This document shows positions 34,646-44,724 of a DNA stretch of 64,000 nt, in pieces. The position numbers and the translations under genes were made by a program. Below the pieces are notes generated by a model, which did not search any database, was not told where the DNA came from, and worked only from the letters and a program-made list of their open reading frames with translations. This DNA comes from Curvularia sp. ZM96 (taxonomy: Eukaryota > Ascomycota > Dothideomycetes > Pleosporales > Pleosporaceae): assembly GCA_022457065.1 (NCBI GenBank), contig JAJGBQ010000001.1, positions 4,588,001 to 4,652,000 on the forward strand, read 5' to 3'. Numbering within the stretch: the first letter of the stretch is position 1; every line of letters begins with the position of its first letter.

Positions 34646-35117
34646 TGTTACACGGGGGTTCGCTATACTCACCTAGTCTCGGTCTAGGTTAGGGCGAGAC
34701 TTGTATAAAGTATTCCGTGCGATTGTTTTCTAGCGATTCGTAGTGGAGAGAAGTTATAGAAGTTTAACTAAATAAAGTAACAATTAATTCTATGTAAAAT
34801 AGAATAACTAAGTATTAATCTGTGTAAGAGAAGAACTTATGAGAGTTGACTACAACGAATGTAATAATGAAATTTAACCTATTCTTATATCTATTGCCTC
34901 TAGTCCTGCCATCCCGTCTATCCTATCTTGGCGGGAGGTTTGGGATGGCGCCGCCATCCCTTTATGTACTGCTATCCTGGATGGTCAGTCTTGGCGGGAT
35001 GGCACATCACGTGACTCCCAAGCCCCGCGATGGTCATTACCTTTTGACGTGGACGTGGTTGGTCCTCAACCTCGTTGCCCTGCGTCAAGGAGAGATCCTT
35101 CGCTGTTACTTGTAACA
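34646..35117 (-). repeat. 5' LTR of the Gypsy element
   Basis: 472 bp with the same TGTTACA...TGTAACA ends as the other copy. It is the promoter copy for gag-pol on the minus strand. The sequence just inside (minus strand, from 34645) begins CTTTAACCACC and not TGG. Confidence 0.93.
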
Positions 35118-35653
35118 TGTAGACGTCCTCGTCACAGATGCCGTACTTAGCCTTTGTCTGCTCTATAAGCTTAAACTAGCTCTTAATTAAGACTAGATCT
35201 TCACATAGAGCTCTCTACCTATCGTACGCCTAATTAAAACGCGTCGTAAGACTGTCTATACGCTTAACAAAGTTAGCTAGCCACTTCTACCCAACCTAGC
35301 CAGCGCCGCGCGCAGCTAGCAGCTTATCAGCCATATCGCGTACGGTAGCGTAGGTAGGCGCAAATCTACGCTAATCTAGATTAAGCACATGGCTAATAAT
35401 CACCTCCTCTTCTATCCTAGTAAGCGTCTTTGAGTTGGGCTAGCAATCGCGTCTGGCGCGCTTCCTAGCGCGTCGATCACGTAATGTTGATTCAGGCACG
35501 TTAAAGATTAAAGCTGCGCGCCGGCCTGTTTAAATTTAATTAGAATCAAGAGACTATATAGCAAGCTGAATATCTGATTCATTTGAGAGTAATTGAGTAG
35601 CGTGGCGTGGAGCCATAATAGAGGCAAGTATGATAGGGTAAGAAAGTTGGTGA

Positions 35654-35697
35654 GGTGCGCGACTCGCTTGCCTGCGCGACTCGCTTATCCAACACGT
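35654..35697 (-). repeat. Right terminal inverted repeat of the pogo-like transposon
   Basis: Perfect 44-bp inverse of the left end, with the same internal 14-bp direct repeat, followed by the TA target copy. Confidence 0.92.
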
Positions 35698-35699
35698 TA

Positions 35700-36385
35700 A
35701 CCAAAACATTATCCCGCTTACCTGTCGTTTACTTACAGCAATTAATTCACAGTCAATAGCCCCCCAAAATAAATAAATAAAACCCCCGCGTAACTCCTAG
35801 GTAAAAGTGTGTCTATAGGTCCATTCACATTTATGAGAAATCGTAGATAAAATAAGTAAAAACCATTCGCCAAAGACATCTCCAAAACAAACACTTCATC
35901 ACCACAACCTTGGCCCACTTTTCCCTTCCCTTCCATCCGTCTCTGCTGCTTGCCCTCTGCAAAAAATGAAAAAAAAAAAGAGAGAAGAAGCACTCACTTT
36001 TAAAAAATGAATCCCATACAACCCATGACCTAAACGCCATTGAAAATCAACAAGAGCACGAAACTCACAAGGCAAGCAACAGATGTAGCAAATGTGGAAA
36101 AGCCTAGCATCACAAAACTCATTCTAACAACAAAATACCAGGCAGCGTCGAAAACATCACAGACACACAGCGGTCAACGATATTAAAACCTTTTCATCAC
36201 TTCATTCCGTACCTAAGCACGGCACATCCTCTACACGTAAAAGAAAAAACGCCAATCGCTATGCACATATTAGCACACACATGTCCCTAGTGTGCAACCG
36301 GTAAAACCCGTAGAGTCCAGAGAACGTCAGAACGAAAGGTTGAGGTCACACAAAGCTACGCCCCCTTCTCATTTTTCCATCAACA
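35700..36385. other. 3' flank of the signal peptide peptidase gene
   Basis: No gene was recognised. Runs of A (35966-35979 and others) and general AT richness fit a 3' untranslated and terminator region. Confidence 0.5.
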
Positions 36386-38248
36386 CTACTTCAACCGCAC
36401 GCGCTTACCAGCCGGCTCAGCATCAACCTGCTGGACCGCGGTACTGACTGAAGGAACCCATTTTGGTTTTTCGCCATCAATAGGCTGCGCAGTATCTTGT
36501 ACTTTGCTCGCCTTTGCCTTGTCGTCATCAGCTGATTTATTCAACTCCCACGGTGCCTCGATAGAAAAAGAAAAGACTTCGCGGTCTGATCTGTGTCCTG
36601 CGACGCGTTTTGCTTGCGATACGCGATCGGTGTCCGGTTCGTTTTTGAGAAGGGCAGTTGAGTCGGAAGAAACGTTGCCGATCTCTGTTGGTGGCTTGTT
36701 GTCTTCCTTTTTCTCATCTTCATCTTCTTCTTCAATCTCCTCAGTATAATTCCACATGAGATTGAGCTCACCGCGGGCGAGGGCAGTAAGCCAGATGCTT
36801 CCGAGAACGCCTGGAACCAGGTACAGCAGTGCTGGCTGAGCATGGTTCCAAACCATCATGACACCGAGAGTAGCCAGCAAGCCCAGAATGTAACCTACCA
36901 GACCAGCGTTGAAGTACGTCTTTGGGAAGGTAAAAGGGGCCTCTGTTTCAGTTTCAGCCTTCGCAGCATTCCACAATGGCCGGCCGGTAAGTGAATGTGT
37001 CCAAAAGTGATCGCTCCAGCGTCCAGCTAGAGAAAAGTACTTCGGCTTCTCGATAGCACCTTGCACGCCTGCCACGACAGCAGGTACATGCTTCTGACGA
37101 CGAAGGTAGAAGAGGTATAGGTCGAAACGCAGAGCAAGGCCGATCATGATACCAGGCAATACCACATCACCAAGGCCAAGCATGGCATGCGAAGGGACTG
37201 AGGTGGGGTCGTTGGCTGCAGCAGGTCGTGGGAACATGAGCTTTATGGGCACGTCGAGGGACTTTGCTACAGTTACCATCATAGGGCTGGAGGCAGGAGT
37301 TAGCAATGCTCTGAAGGTAATGTGTGAGGTGCCTTACGTAAAAAAGACAAAGTAAATATCGTAGAAGAAGAGAGCACCCAGAATCAGACTACCCGTAGCG
37401 AACGTCGTGGGTGACATGAGCTGCAGGGCGCCATATGAGAATCCGAAGCCCAGCAAATTTGTCAAATACCAGGGCTTGTCAACAAGGTTGAAGTAAGCCA
37501 CAGTTGCAAGGCCAGTCAGGACGCCGGCAATGCCATGAGGCCCAATCTTGAACTTGCCAGCAAATACGCGATGCATGTAGATTTTCAACGACCACTTATT
37601 GCCCGGCATAGCACGGTCGGCCCAGAGCAGATTCCTCGCTCCATCAGACAGCGGAATCCTCGCAAGAAAGCCTGGGAGAGGCGTCGCAAGCGGCTGCTTG
37701 CCCTGGACATCGCCAGCCACTGGAGTAGCTTTGGCCGCCTCGCCGTCGACATGGTATAGCGCACGACCAACAACATGTCGACGTGGGTAGATGATGGAGT
37801 GTCCGATATCCAGGAGGTCGGTAACCAGTCGCGAGACGGAGAAGACACCGAAGACGGCAAAGTAGGCATTGAGTATTTTGTTGAGGAGAGTGGGGTCTTT
37901 CATCCACTTGAGAAGAAAGTATAATGAGGCGAGGGCAGTCCCTGCAAAGAGGGGCATAAGCAGGGCATCTGTGGGCGACAAACCCTCCATGATTCGCTGC
38001 TCATCCTCATCCTCCTCATCGTCGTCTTCCTCCGTGTCGTCATCCTTGACGCTGGCATTCTTCTTTTTCTTTGTAGGTTTTGCGGCGGTCGACGGGCGCG
38101 TAAGCGAGGCATGGGCGCCCGCGTATATTGGGAAGAGGGCTGAGACGATCAGGTGGATGTAGGTAGGTAGCATTGGCTGCATCAGCGAGAACTCGTACGC
38201 AGCTCTCCCAAGAATCTGGGCCCAAAGGCCAGGGTCCGAGTCGGCCAT
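36386..38248 (-). CDS. Signal peptide peptidase (presenilin-type aspartyl protease)
   Basis: Two exons (38248-37338 and 37286-36386, 51-bp intron) give 603 residues. Intramembrane aspartyl protease that cuts signal-peptide remnants and type II membrane segments in the ER. The three family signatures are present in order: F-Y-D-I-Y-F-V-F (catalytic Asp about 297), L-G-L-G-D-V-V-L-P-G (catalytic Asp about 344) and Q-P-A-L-L-Y (PAL motif, about 456). About nine hydrophobic segments are seen. Fungal features are an acidic, lysine-flanked loop after the first span (about 55-85) and a long cytosolic tail rich in Glu, Lys and Ser ending G-K-R-V-R-L-K. In aspergilli this enzyme processes the sterol regulator SREBP; whether it does so here is unknown. 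Confidence 0.94.
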
Positions 38249-39296
38249 GGAGCGCTGGTATGCGCCTATCTGAATTGCTTTTTTTTAATTCTTGTCGCAG
38301 TGTTTGGAAGACGGAAGAAGACGTAGGTAGGCGATCGTAGACGCGTAGAGGACGACGGTAGGTGGTGGGGTATCTCAACTTTCGAGAACAATGGAATCCC
38401 AACGTGGCCCCGAGGGCGGGCGGGATACCGAAGGCGTGCTAGAAGCAGAAAAGTAAATAAAGGTCAGCCAGCCAGGCAGCCGCTAGCGTGGGCAACGTCA
38501 GCGTCGTGGGATGCGACAAAGAAGCAAAGTCGAGTTGGTGTTTGGTATTCTAGCGGCACAGGTGCAGTTCCCAGAGACCAAGTAGCGGTTCGGAAAGCGG
38601 CCAATCAAGCACGACTCTACTCCCTCCCGATCGCCAACCGTGGTCCCGCCCCCCGCCTCCAGATTGGCGTTCTGCATGAGCGGGACCTTGCAGGCTCCTT
38701 GCTGGCTGGCGTGGGAGGCCTGCTGTGCCTCATGCTCTCACAATATCGACCCAGATGCTCGGTATGCTAGCCAAGTTCGACGCACAAGATGGTTGCATTG
38801 TGTGCCTAAAATATACGCTGACTCCCCTCCCTAGTATGCTCGACGTTGCAATCTGCGAGCTTACGCGATGTCCTCGGCCTAGCTATGTACAAATTCCGTA
38901 GCTTCTTCCTCCATCCCTTGCTGTCCAATCCTTGCTCTCCAGTGAAATACGTCGTGCGTCGTGTATACTCATCACATACGCGGAATTCCAGAACACTAAG
39001 CCATAGAACAAAGTAGGCGCCAAACCGGATTAAACCCAATCCCTAGCCACAACAAAAGAAAAAACGGCGACGGGCTATTTCGCAGTAAACCGAAACGCGA
39101 AACCTGCAATTAGAAAAGGATATTTTGTGTACAAAAAACGACAAGTGAGAAGCAGGCAAAAAGGCGCCATTAGCTGAAGCCAGACCAGCTGACGATAACA
39201 TCCTGGTTAGTGTATACGACAAGTGCCCACCCCCAAACGCACACGCTGGTAAAACACACAAAGACGGAAAACGGAAAACAGAAAACAGGAAAGGGA
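38249..39296. other. Spacer upstream of the peptidase gene
   Basis: Holds the peptidase promoter and the 3' flank of the next gene. No coding content recognised. Confidence 0.5.
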
Positions 39297-40535
39297 TCAG
39301 CATGGCGTGACCCGTGTGGAGACGTTCATGTCTCTTAGCATGTCAAACGACATGCCGTCGACAGTGACGCGTTGGTGTGACTCGACGTAGACATCGTGCG
39401 AACTGCCTAGCGCACTGCCATCCCAGGGCGACATGGCACTCAGCCGCTTGCTCCGTAGGTGGGGAGGCGTGACAGCTGCAATGACTCGTTCTTTCATATG
39501 GGGCGTGATGGCTGTCGGACGCTTACAGTCAAAGTATGACAGTGAGACGGACGACGAGGTGAAGGACGGTGCAGAGGTAGCTGACAGGGATGTAAGCTGA
39601 GGGTGCGGGGGGCAGGAAGACGGGTAGTCGTCGTATTCCGGTTGGTTGGGTGAGGAGCTGGGTAGTGCTGACTGATCGGGGAACGTGAAAGACTTGGCCG
39701 AATCAAGCTCAGCCTGGTCCTCTAGTGGTGTCGACGAAAACAGAAACGACGAACAGTTGCCTGGGCCGGAGGTTTCGTAGTAGCCTAGGACCGAAGGCGT
39801 GTGACTGCTGTTGCTGGAAAAGGTGTCCTCGAGAGAAACGGCGTGTTCTGGCAAAGCGTGCGATTCGTCATCCGTATCCTCGTCAGTCGAACTCCATGCA
39901 GAGAATTGGCTCTTGACCGGTGGTCGAATGGGGGGAATCTCAATCACCCGTGGCTTTTCGACTGGGCGTCGTACTGACGGGCATGGCGACCGAGGAAAGG
40001 ATAGATCCGGACACGAGCGCGGCGACAGAGAAGATGTAGAGTTGGCGCCAGACTGGTAGGTTGGTATCGATTTGAGCTGGTTCTTAGTGAATTCCGCTAG
40101 GGTGGCGGAGTAGTTTCCTAGCGTGGGAGAAATGTTCCGCACTGGTCCGCCATTGTCGTGGGATGGGACAACGGTTGAAGTGCTCCGGTCGGTAGCATCA
40201 GAAGGCATTCGCGAGTGTGTGTGCCTAGATTCAAAGGGAGTGGACTGCTCTTGGGGCGTGGGTATGGCGGCGAGTTGTTGGAGGAACTGTATGTGGTCTC
40301 GAGGGTTAAAAGGCCGAACTTCGTCTTCGTCGAGAGAGTGGTTGCGGCGACCTTGGCGCTTCCGGACAGCAGCCCTGCTCTCAGCAAGAATAAGTTGGGC
40401 TTCTGGTGTTGTGCATCCAAGGGCATCAATAATGGGAAACGAGTTGCTCCTCTGTCTCTGGAAGCTGAGGCGTGGGCTGGCACGGCGAGCAACAGGCGAC
40501 GACTGTCGAAAATCCATGGCGGTGGTGGTGTGCAT
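39297..40535 (-). CDS. Ser/Pro-rich protein of unknown function
   Basis: Single-exon gene of 412 residues from the ATG at 40535 (MHTTTAMDFRQSS); a second ATG at 40517 would drop six residues. An upstream in-frame ATG at 40826 would add a stretch that looks like untranslated sequence. The protein is mostly disordered, with many S-P, R-x-x-S and P-x-x-P sites that suit kinase and SH3/WW interactions. Two more ordered segments stand out: R-A-S-P-R-L-S-F-Q-R-Q-R-S-N-S-F-P with I-D-A-L-G-C-T-T-P-E-A-Q-L-I-L-A-E-S-R-A (about 16-55), and a C-terminal V-T-V-D-G-M-S-F-D-M-L-R-D-M-N-V. I do not recognise the family; a signalling scaffold is possible but unproven. Confidence 0.72.
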   Translation of the reverse strand: MHTTTAMDFRQSSPVARRASPRLSFQRQRSNSFPIIDALGCTTPEAQLILAESRAAVRKRQGRRNHSLDEDEVRPFNPRDHIQFLQQLAAIPTPQEQSTPFESRHTHSRMPSDATDRSTSTVVPSHDNGGPVRNISPTLGNYSATLAEFTKNQLKSIPTYQSGANSTSSLSPRSCPDLSFPRSPCPSVRRPVEKPRVIEIPPIRPPVKSQFSAWSSTDEDTDDESHALPEHAVSLEDTFSSNSSHTPSVLGYYETSGPGNCSSFLFSSTPLEDQAELDSAKSFTFPDQSALPSSSPNQPEYDDYPSSCPPHPQLTSLSATSAPSFTSSSVSLSYFDCKRPTAITPHMKERVIAAVTPPHLRSKRLSAMSPWDGSALGSSHDVYVESHQRVTVDGMSFDMLRDMNVSTRVTPC

Positions 40536-43455
40536 GTTGGGCGAAATGTGACGACGGAATGAGCGGCTGATGGTCCTAGTACATGGCCGTGACAGCCGTG
40601 GAACGAGTGGTATATGTGCAGACACTGGCGACAGTGCCAGGGCGAACCTAGGCAAGGTGAAGTACAAAACAAGCAGCCAGGGGAACTCGCGGTGTAGTGA
40701 GGACGTAGTGATTCGGGAAAAGAAAAAAAACGAAGCTGGACGGCAGACGGCTACTTGAGAAGCAGGAAAAACGGGCATGGATCTACCATTGGGCGTAGAC
40801 GGGGTCGGGGGCATATGAGTGGTCATGGTGGTGGCCGCCTTGGGGGCGCCCAGGCGACGCTAGCACCAGCACCTCGCACGGCACCCAAGCCGACGACGGT
40901 ACGAAAGAGTTGGCATGGCCACATGACGTTTACCGACTTGGACGGCGGCCGGGCATGGGTTTCGTGTCGCACGGCCCTACAGCCTGGTCAGGGCAAAAAA
41001 GAAGGACGAACTATCGTGCACCCCTGCGTGGCGTAGGCTCTACTGCCGGATCCCGCTGGCGTTTCGTGCCTCATGGCCAATCCGGGTCGACATGGTTTGT
41101 GGTCTTGTCATGCGCGGCCTCGTAACGTCATGGAAGCAGCAGCCGACTGCCGTCCTCATTTGCCCCGGATGATGCTGGAGCGTGTAGCGCCTGTTTGCCA
41201 GTAGCACAAGTGCAAGCAGCCTGTGGGCTCAAAGTGCAGCGTGGTTGTGCAGCCGCGCCGCGGACTAGGCGTGGGTACAACAGCTGTCTGGGAGGTATCC
41301 ACGACCGAGTGTCTCAGGAATCCGCGTGCTTTGTGTAAGGCGATCAGGACGATCGACGCCACCCTTGCTTTTTGCCTCCGACCAAGTGTTTTCTTAGAAG
41401 CCTGCAGCCTGATCAGCCCTGCCATTGATGCCGTCTCTGCGTCTCTGACTGGACAAGCCGCCCGCTGGGCTAAGATGGGCCAGCGTATCGATCAGCGCCG
41501 TCCACGCAACCCACTCGAAGCAGATAAGACACGCACGGCACGAGTTGCGTCAACCGAGCCCGTACCCCTCTTTGCTCGCCAAAGAAGGGTCTCTTGATAC
41601 CGTGACACACACGAGGTGCGCGTGCAAACTGCAAGGTACTCGCGGCCGGCTCGTCTGGTGCAGCAGCATGCGGATAGGCGTGACGCTAGGGCAGGTAGGC
41701 TCGCATGAACTATTGCATGTGTGAGCTAAGAGTTAAAAAAGAATAAAGACGACCATTCGGGCCGACCGAGGGCGGTGCCCAGCGGGGCAGAGGCTGAGCA
41801 CGGCGTGCGTGCAGCGCGAAAGCCGCGATGTAGCGAAGGCGATACGGGCGTGGTGGGGAGAAAGGGAGTGAGCGTGGGAGTGGGCGCCTGCCATGCCCGG
41901 AAGGCCCACGGCGCCACATGCACAAACATTCGCATGCACCGCACCACGGGCCGGAACACGCTCCGGCACCGCCTCGCAAACACGCTCCTCGGCCTGAAAC
42001 ATGTCAACTCTCCAAAAACTCTCCCTCGACGTCGACTCGCGACCTGCGACCTGCGGCTTGCCAGCAGCTCTTGCACATCGCTGCCCAGCATCGTCTGCCC
42101 GGCGCTGTCTAAACGACCCACGTCCCAGCCAACGGCCCCTGCGCTCCCTCTGCGTCCATGGCTTCCCTGCTTAGCACCCGGTTGAGTCACGGTCCTTGCT
42201 ACAGCTTTGGTCACAGAAACATCAACACCATGCCCAGCTTTTTTTCTTTATTTTCCCGGTTGACATCATGACAAGTAACGGTAGGCGTCCACGGAGCCTT
42301 TCTCCGAGCGTCGGGACTCCTGCATCGCAAACCCAAATTCCGATTCTGCAGCCACAGCACACCAAAGAGTCCGCACCATATACCGCACCACACACCGTGT
42401 CCACGTTTGTTGTCAGGAGACAGCCCTCCCCTATACCAGCTTCTCAGATTGCCTCACAACTGCCCGATGAGGGTTGCCCTCAACACGTCTCCCACCCGTT
42501 TCACCAGCACATCCAGCACCAGGAATCCAGCACACGTTTCCCACAGCTTTTACTCGCTTTCAACAATCCGCCATCGGCCCGCCCATTCTCCACCTTTCCA
42601 GGCACCACCTATCCTGATCTGACGCCTCACCATCTCCAATGCTGTAAGCTCTGTATCTTGTCATGGGCATGGCTATCCCCACTGAGTGCAAGCACGAGCA
42701 CCCTTCCCTTTCCGCACCGCTCCGTCGGCCGTTCGGTGCTACTTTTGACTTTTTCTCCTTGCATGCTACTACATCTCAAAGCGCTTACAGCACCTACCCA
42801 ATTCTGTTAGCAATACCCTTTTTGGCCTCACCTCAGATCAAGGATAACAGGTTGGTACTACCTGATCAGCCATTCTAGGCCATTCTCGAGGCTTCATCAT
42901 GTTGATCCTTTGCACCCTGGTTTCTGGAGTTGTACTGGTCAGCAGCCAGTCGCTCCGTTATGGTTTTGTGCGACACATCTATCCACGCCATACTGTCCAA
43001 AGATCCACACCATTGTTTCCGAATGCGTCTTTTATGGTTTTCAACGCAGTGTTCGGTATTTCCTGGACTGGCTCTTCTGATATTTGCCCAACTACGTGGT
43101 TCGGAGTCCGAAGCTTCGTGTGTCTGACAAGCTGACCATCTCGTTCATTCTTAGATTTAGACTTTTGTGCGATGCCACACTCCGTGCTATCAACACCGCA
43201 ACTGACAGAACTATGACTGTGTAGTGATCGACGACTTCTTTACCTCTTCGTATCTCCACATCGGATTTTGCTGCATCACATACGCAATCGGAAACTCGTT
43301 CACATGGTCAGTCGTCGGAACAAGCACAGGAAACATTGTTATGTCGTGTCTTCGCGGAGACGGGTACCACCAGGTAACTCTTGTTTCAGACCCAACATGT
43401 ATGAATGACCACATCTCCTTGGACATTCATACGCTTAGCGCAAAAGTTTACTCGG
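40536..43455. other. Long spacer without a recognised gene
   Basis: About 2.9 kb. The part next to the Ser/Pro-rich gene is its leader and promoter. From 41.7 to 43.1 kb the plus strand is rich in C and T. Open frames up to 200 codons (for example 42196-42810) have erratic composition and no recognisable domain. An untranslated or non-coding transcript is possible. Confidence 0.45.
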
Positions 43456-44724
43456 TCACTCCTCTAGTATTACCACGAAACTTGACCATCCCGCCGCGAA
43501 CAATTGAGCAACTTGCTTACCCCGCAAACCTTCAACCTCATGGAATTCGCCATAAAAGGACCTTCCCTCCAATCCTAGCTGCCCCATGCTGTTGTCACCA
43601 GCGGCAAATACTGCCCTCTTTTTGACCGAGCCGTATCCAGATTCGGCTGCGACTAGTACATGTCCATGGCCAATCGCCACGTGATGTACCTGAGCCTCAT
43701 GGCCATCAATTCGCACGTCGAGGCACTTGACAAATTCATCTTGGTCGCCTTCAGCATCGATGCTGAAGGCATCGATGAGCCCTTTCGCGTTTCCGTTAAA
43801 CACATCTATATCCCCCACCGATCCGGGACATACTTGCCCCCACATGAACAGCTCGCCGTCTGCACTCAGTGCTGCACTCATATATCCACCCGACATCACC
43901 CGTGTAATGTGCGTTTCCGATAGGTAAGGAATGGTTCCAAGATCTGACCGGCCGTCGTAGGGCCGACCCAGACAAGATTGATATCTCGCATCGCCACTTG
44001 ACGTCCACACATGGCCATGGGCGTCTAGAAGGGTCGTCGTAGTAGCGTTGTTAACCCATTGCGGTGGATCATGCGAGTCATACGGTGCGCGTTTCACGTC
44101 TGGGAGTGCCGCCGCCGATGGCGCCGCCGCTACCCTCCCGCAGCTTGGGTTGGAGATTGGGGAAGACAGCCAAACACGCAGTTGCGCGATGTCTCGCACA
44201 TGTGCGAGGTATTCCTTGCCTGCGCAACCTTGCTTGAGACCTAGTAACAAAGTCTCGTCACTTAGGATCTTGACATCGATGATGGTTAGAGAGTCATCCG
44301 TGTAGTCGCCCATGTGGTAAACCTGCACCTCTTGTACCCCATTGCCATGACCATGTTCCATCTCGTCATCCGCAGCGAATAGTACAACCTCTTGCTTGGT
44401 ACCCAGTGTATACACATAGCCCCGCAGACCATGATGCATGGGGCTACCGAAGAAGACAACCCTGTGCCCCTTTGCCTCGCCCCCGATGGCCTTCCCCAAC
44501 CGGCTAATGGTACTAGCCTCACAAAGAAAGTTTTGTTGGGATTGGCTAAGTCCTGTGCCGATGTATCTCAGATCCCACGACTCTGTGGTATTGTGAGGAT
44601 GGCGATGCGCGATCAAGACATCACACCACGACGCCCATAGCACGCGGATGCTCTGCGCGCACAGGACGGGGTTGGGGCGGTGAGTAGGACCCGAGCCGAA
44701 AGTGTAAAGACGCATTATTGTCAT
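43456..44724 (-). CDS. RCC1-repeat protein
   Basis: Single exon, 422 residues from the ATG at 44724; the next ATG (44715) gives M-R-L-Y-T-F-G-S-G. The protein resembles RCC1/BLIP-II beta-propellers: repeated G-x-x-x-A-A-L-S-A-D-G-E-L-F-M-W-G, H-V-W-T-S-S-G-D, V-A-I-G-H-G-H-V-L-V-A and F-A-A-G-D-N-S-M-G-Q-L-G-L near the C-terminus. Repeats are degenerate, with about five to seven blades by eye. It is not the nuclear Ran exchange factor itself, which is better conserved. Fungal proteins of this kind, some like yeast Ats1, are linked to tubulin or tRNA modification; which applies here cannot be told. Confidence 0.82.
   Translation of the reverse strand: MTIMRLYTFGSGPTHRPNPVLCAQSIRVLWASWCDVLIAHRHPHNTTESWDLRYIGTGLSQSQQNFLCEASTISRLGKAIGGEAKGHRVVFFGSPMHHGLRGYVYTLGTKQEVVLFAADDEMEHGHGNGVQEVQVYHMGDYTDDSLTIIDVKILSDETLLLGLKQGCAGKEYLAHVRDIAQLRVWLSSPISNPSCGRVAAAPSAAALPDVKRAPYDSHDPPQWVNNATTTTLLDAHGHVWTSSGDARYQSCLGRPYDGRSDLGTIPYLSETHITRVMSGGYMSAALSADGELFMWGQVCPGSVGDIDVFNGNAKGLIDAFSIDAEGDQDEFVKCLDVRIDGHEAQVHHVAIGHGHVLVAAESGYGSVKKRAVFAAGDNSMGQLGLEGRSFYGEFHEVEGLRGKQVAQLFAAGWSSFVVILEE

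Larger units (their letters stand above)
27748..35117 (-). mobile_element. Gypsy-type LTR retrotransposon with chromodomain, inactive
   Basis: A 7,370-bp element flanked by TGTAG (27743-27747 and 35118-35122). Two 472-bp LTRs bound a gag-pol region read on the minus strand in the order Gag with zinc knuckle, protease, reverse transcriptase, RNase H, integrase, chromodomain. Protease-RT-RNase H-integrase order makes it Ty3/Gypsy. The two LTRs differ at roughly 22 positions, all transitions by my reading. All main frames are broken by TAG/TAA codons. A second, antisense frame lies next to the 3' LTR. Confidence 0.93.
26127..35616 (-). pseudogene. Pogo/Fot1-like transposase, RIP-inactivated and split
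   Basis: The gene starts at the ATG at 35616 (MAPRHATQLLSNES) and its frames continue after removal of two insertions (26909-27364 and 27748-35122). The N-terminal part (35616-35123) resembles the CENP-B-type helix-turn-helix: F-N-V-P-E-S-T-L-R-D-R. The central part (27742-27365) has the DDE endonuclease style, with W-V-T-F-I-A-G-I-N-A and S-D-N-G-W-T-T-N-E-L. After the solo LTR it runs on with Y-M-P-P-H-S-S-H-L-L-Q and ends in a Cys/His segment (R-C-S-R-C-K-E-T-S-H-N) near 26150. Many TAA/TAG codons lie in frame at positions where Gln or Trp would be expected, which fits RIP. No full-length product can be made. Confidence 0.85.
26006..35697 (-). mobile_element. Pogo/Fot1-like DNA transposon, interrupted twice
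   Basis: The ends are 44-bp perfect inverted repeats (26006-26049 and 35654-35697), flanked by a TA on each side (26004-26005 and 35698-35699), the target duplication of Tc1/mariner-pogo elements. Without the two inserted LTR elements and their target duplications the unit is about 1.86 kb, a normal Fot1/pogo length. The single gene lies on the minus strand and is inactivated. Its order of insertions is clear: both LTR elements lie inside the transposase gene, so this transposon arrived first. Confidence 0.9.

Noticed and set aside
40536..40826. An upstream in-frame ATG that would lengthen the Ser/Pro-rich protein by 97 residues.
   Set aside because: The added stretch is erratic and Phe-rich and reads like a leader; the ATG at 40535 is the better start.
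42196..42810. A 204-codon plus-strand open frame that might be a gene.
   Set aside because: Composition follows the C/T-rich DNA, with no domain, no splice-supported extension and no conserved motif that I can recognise.
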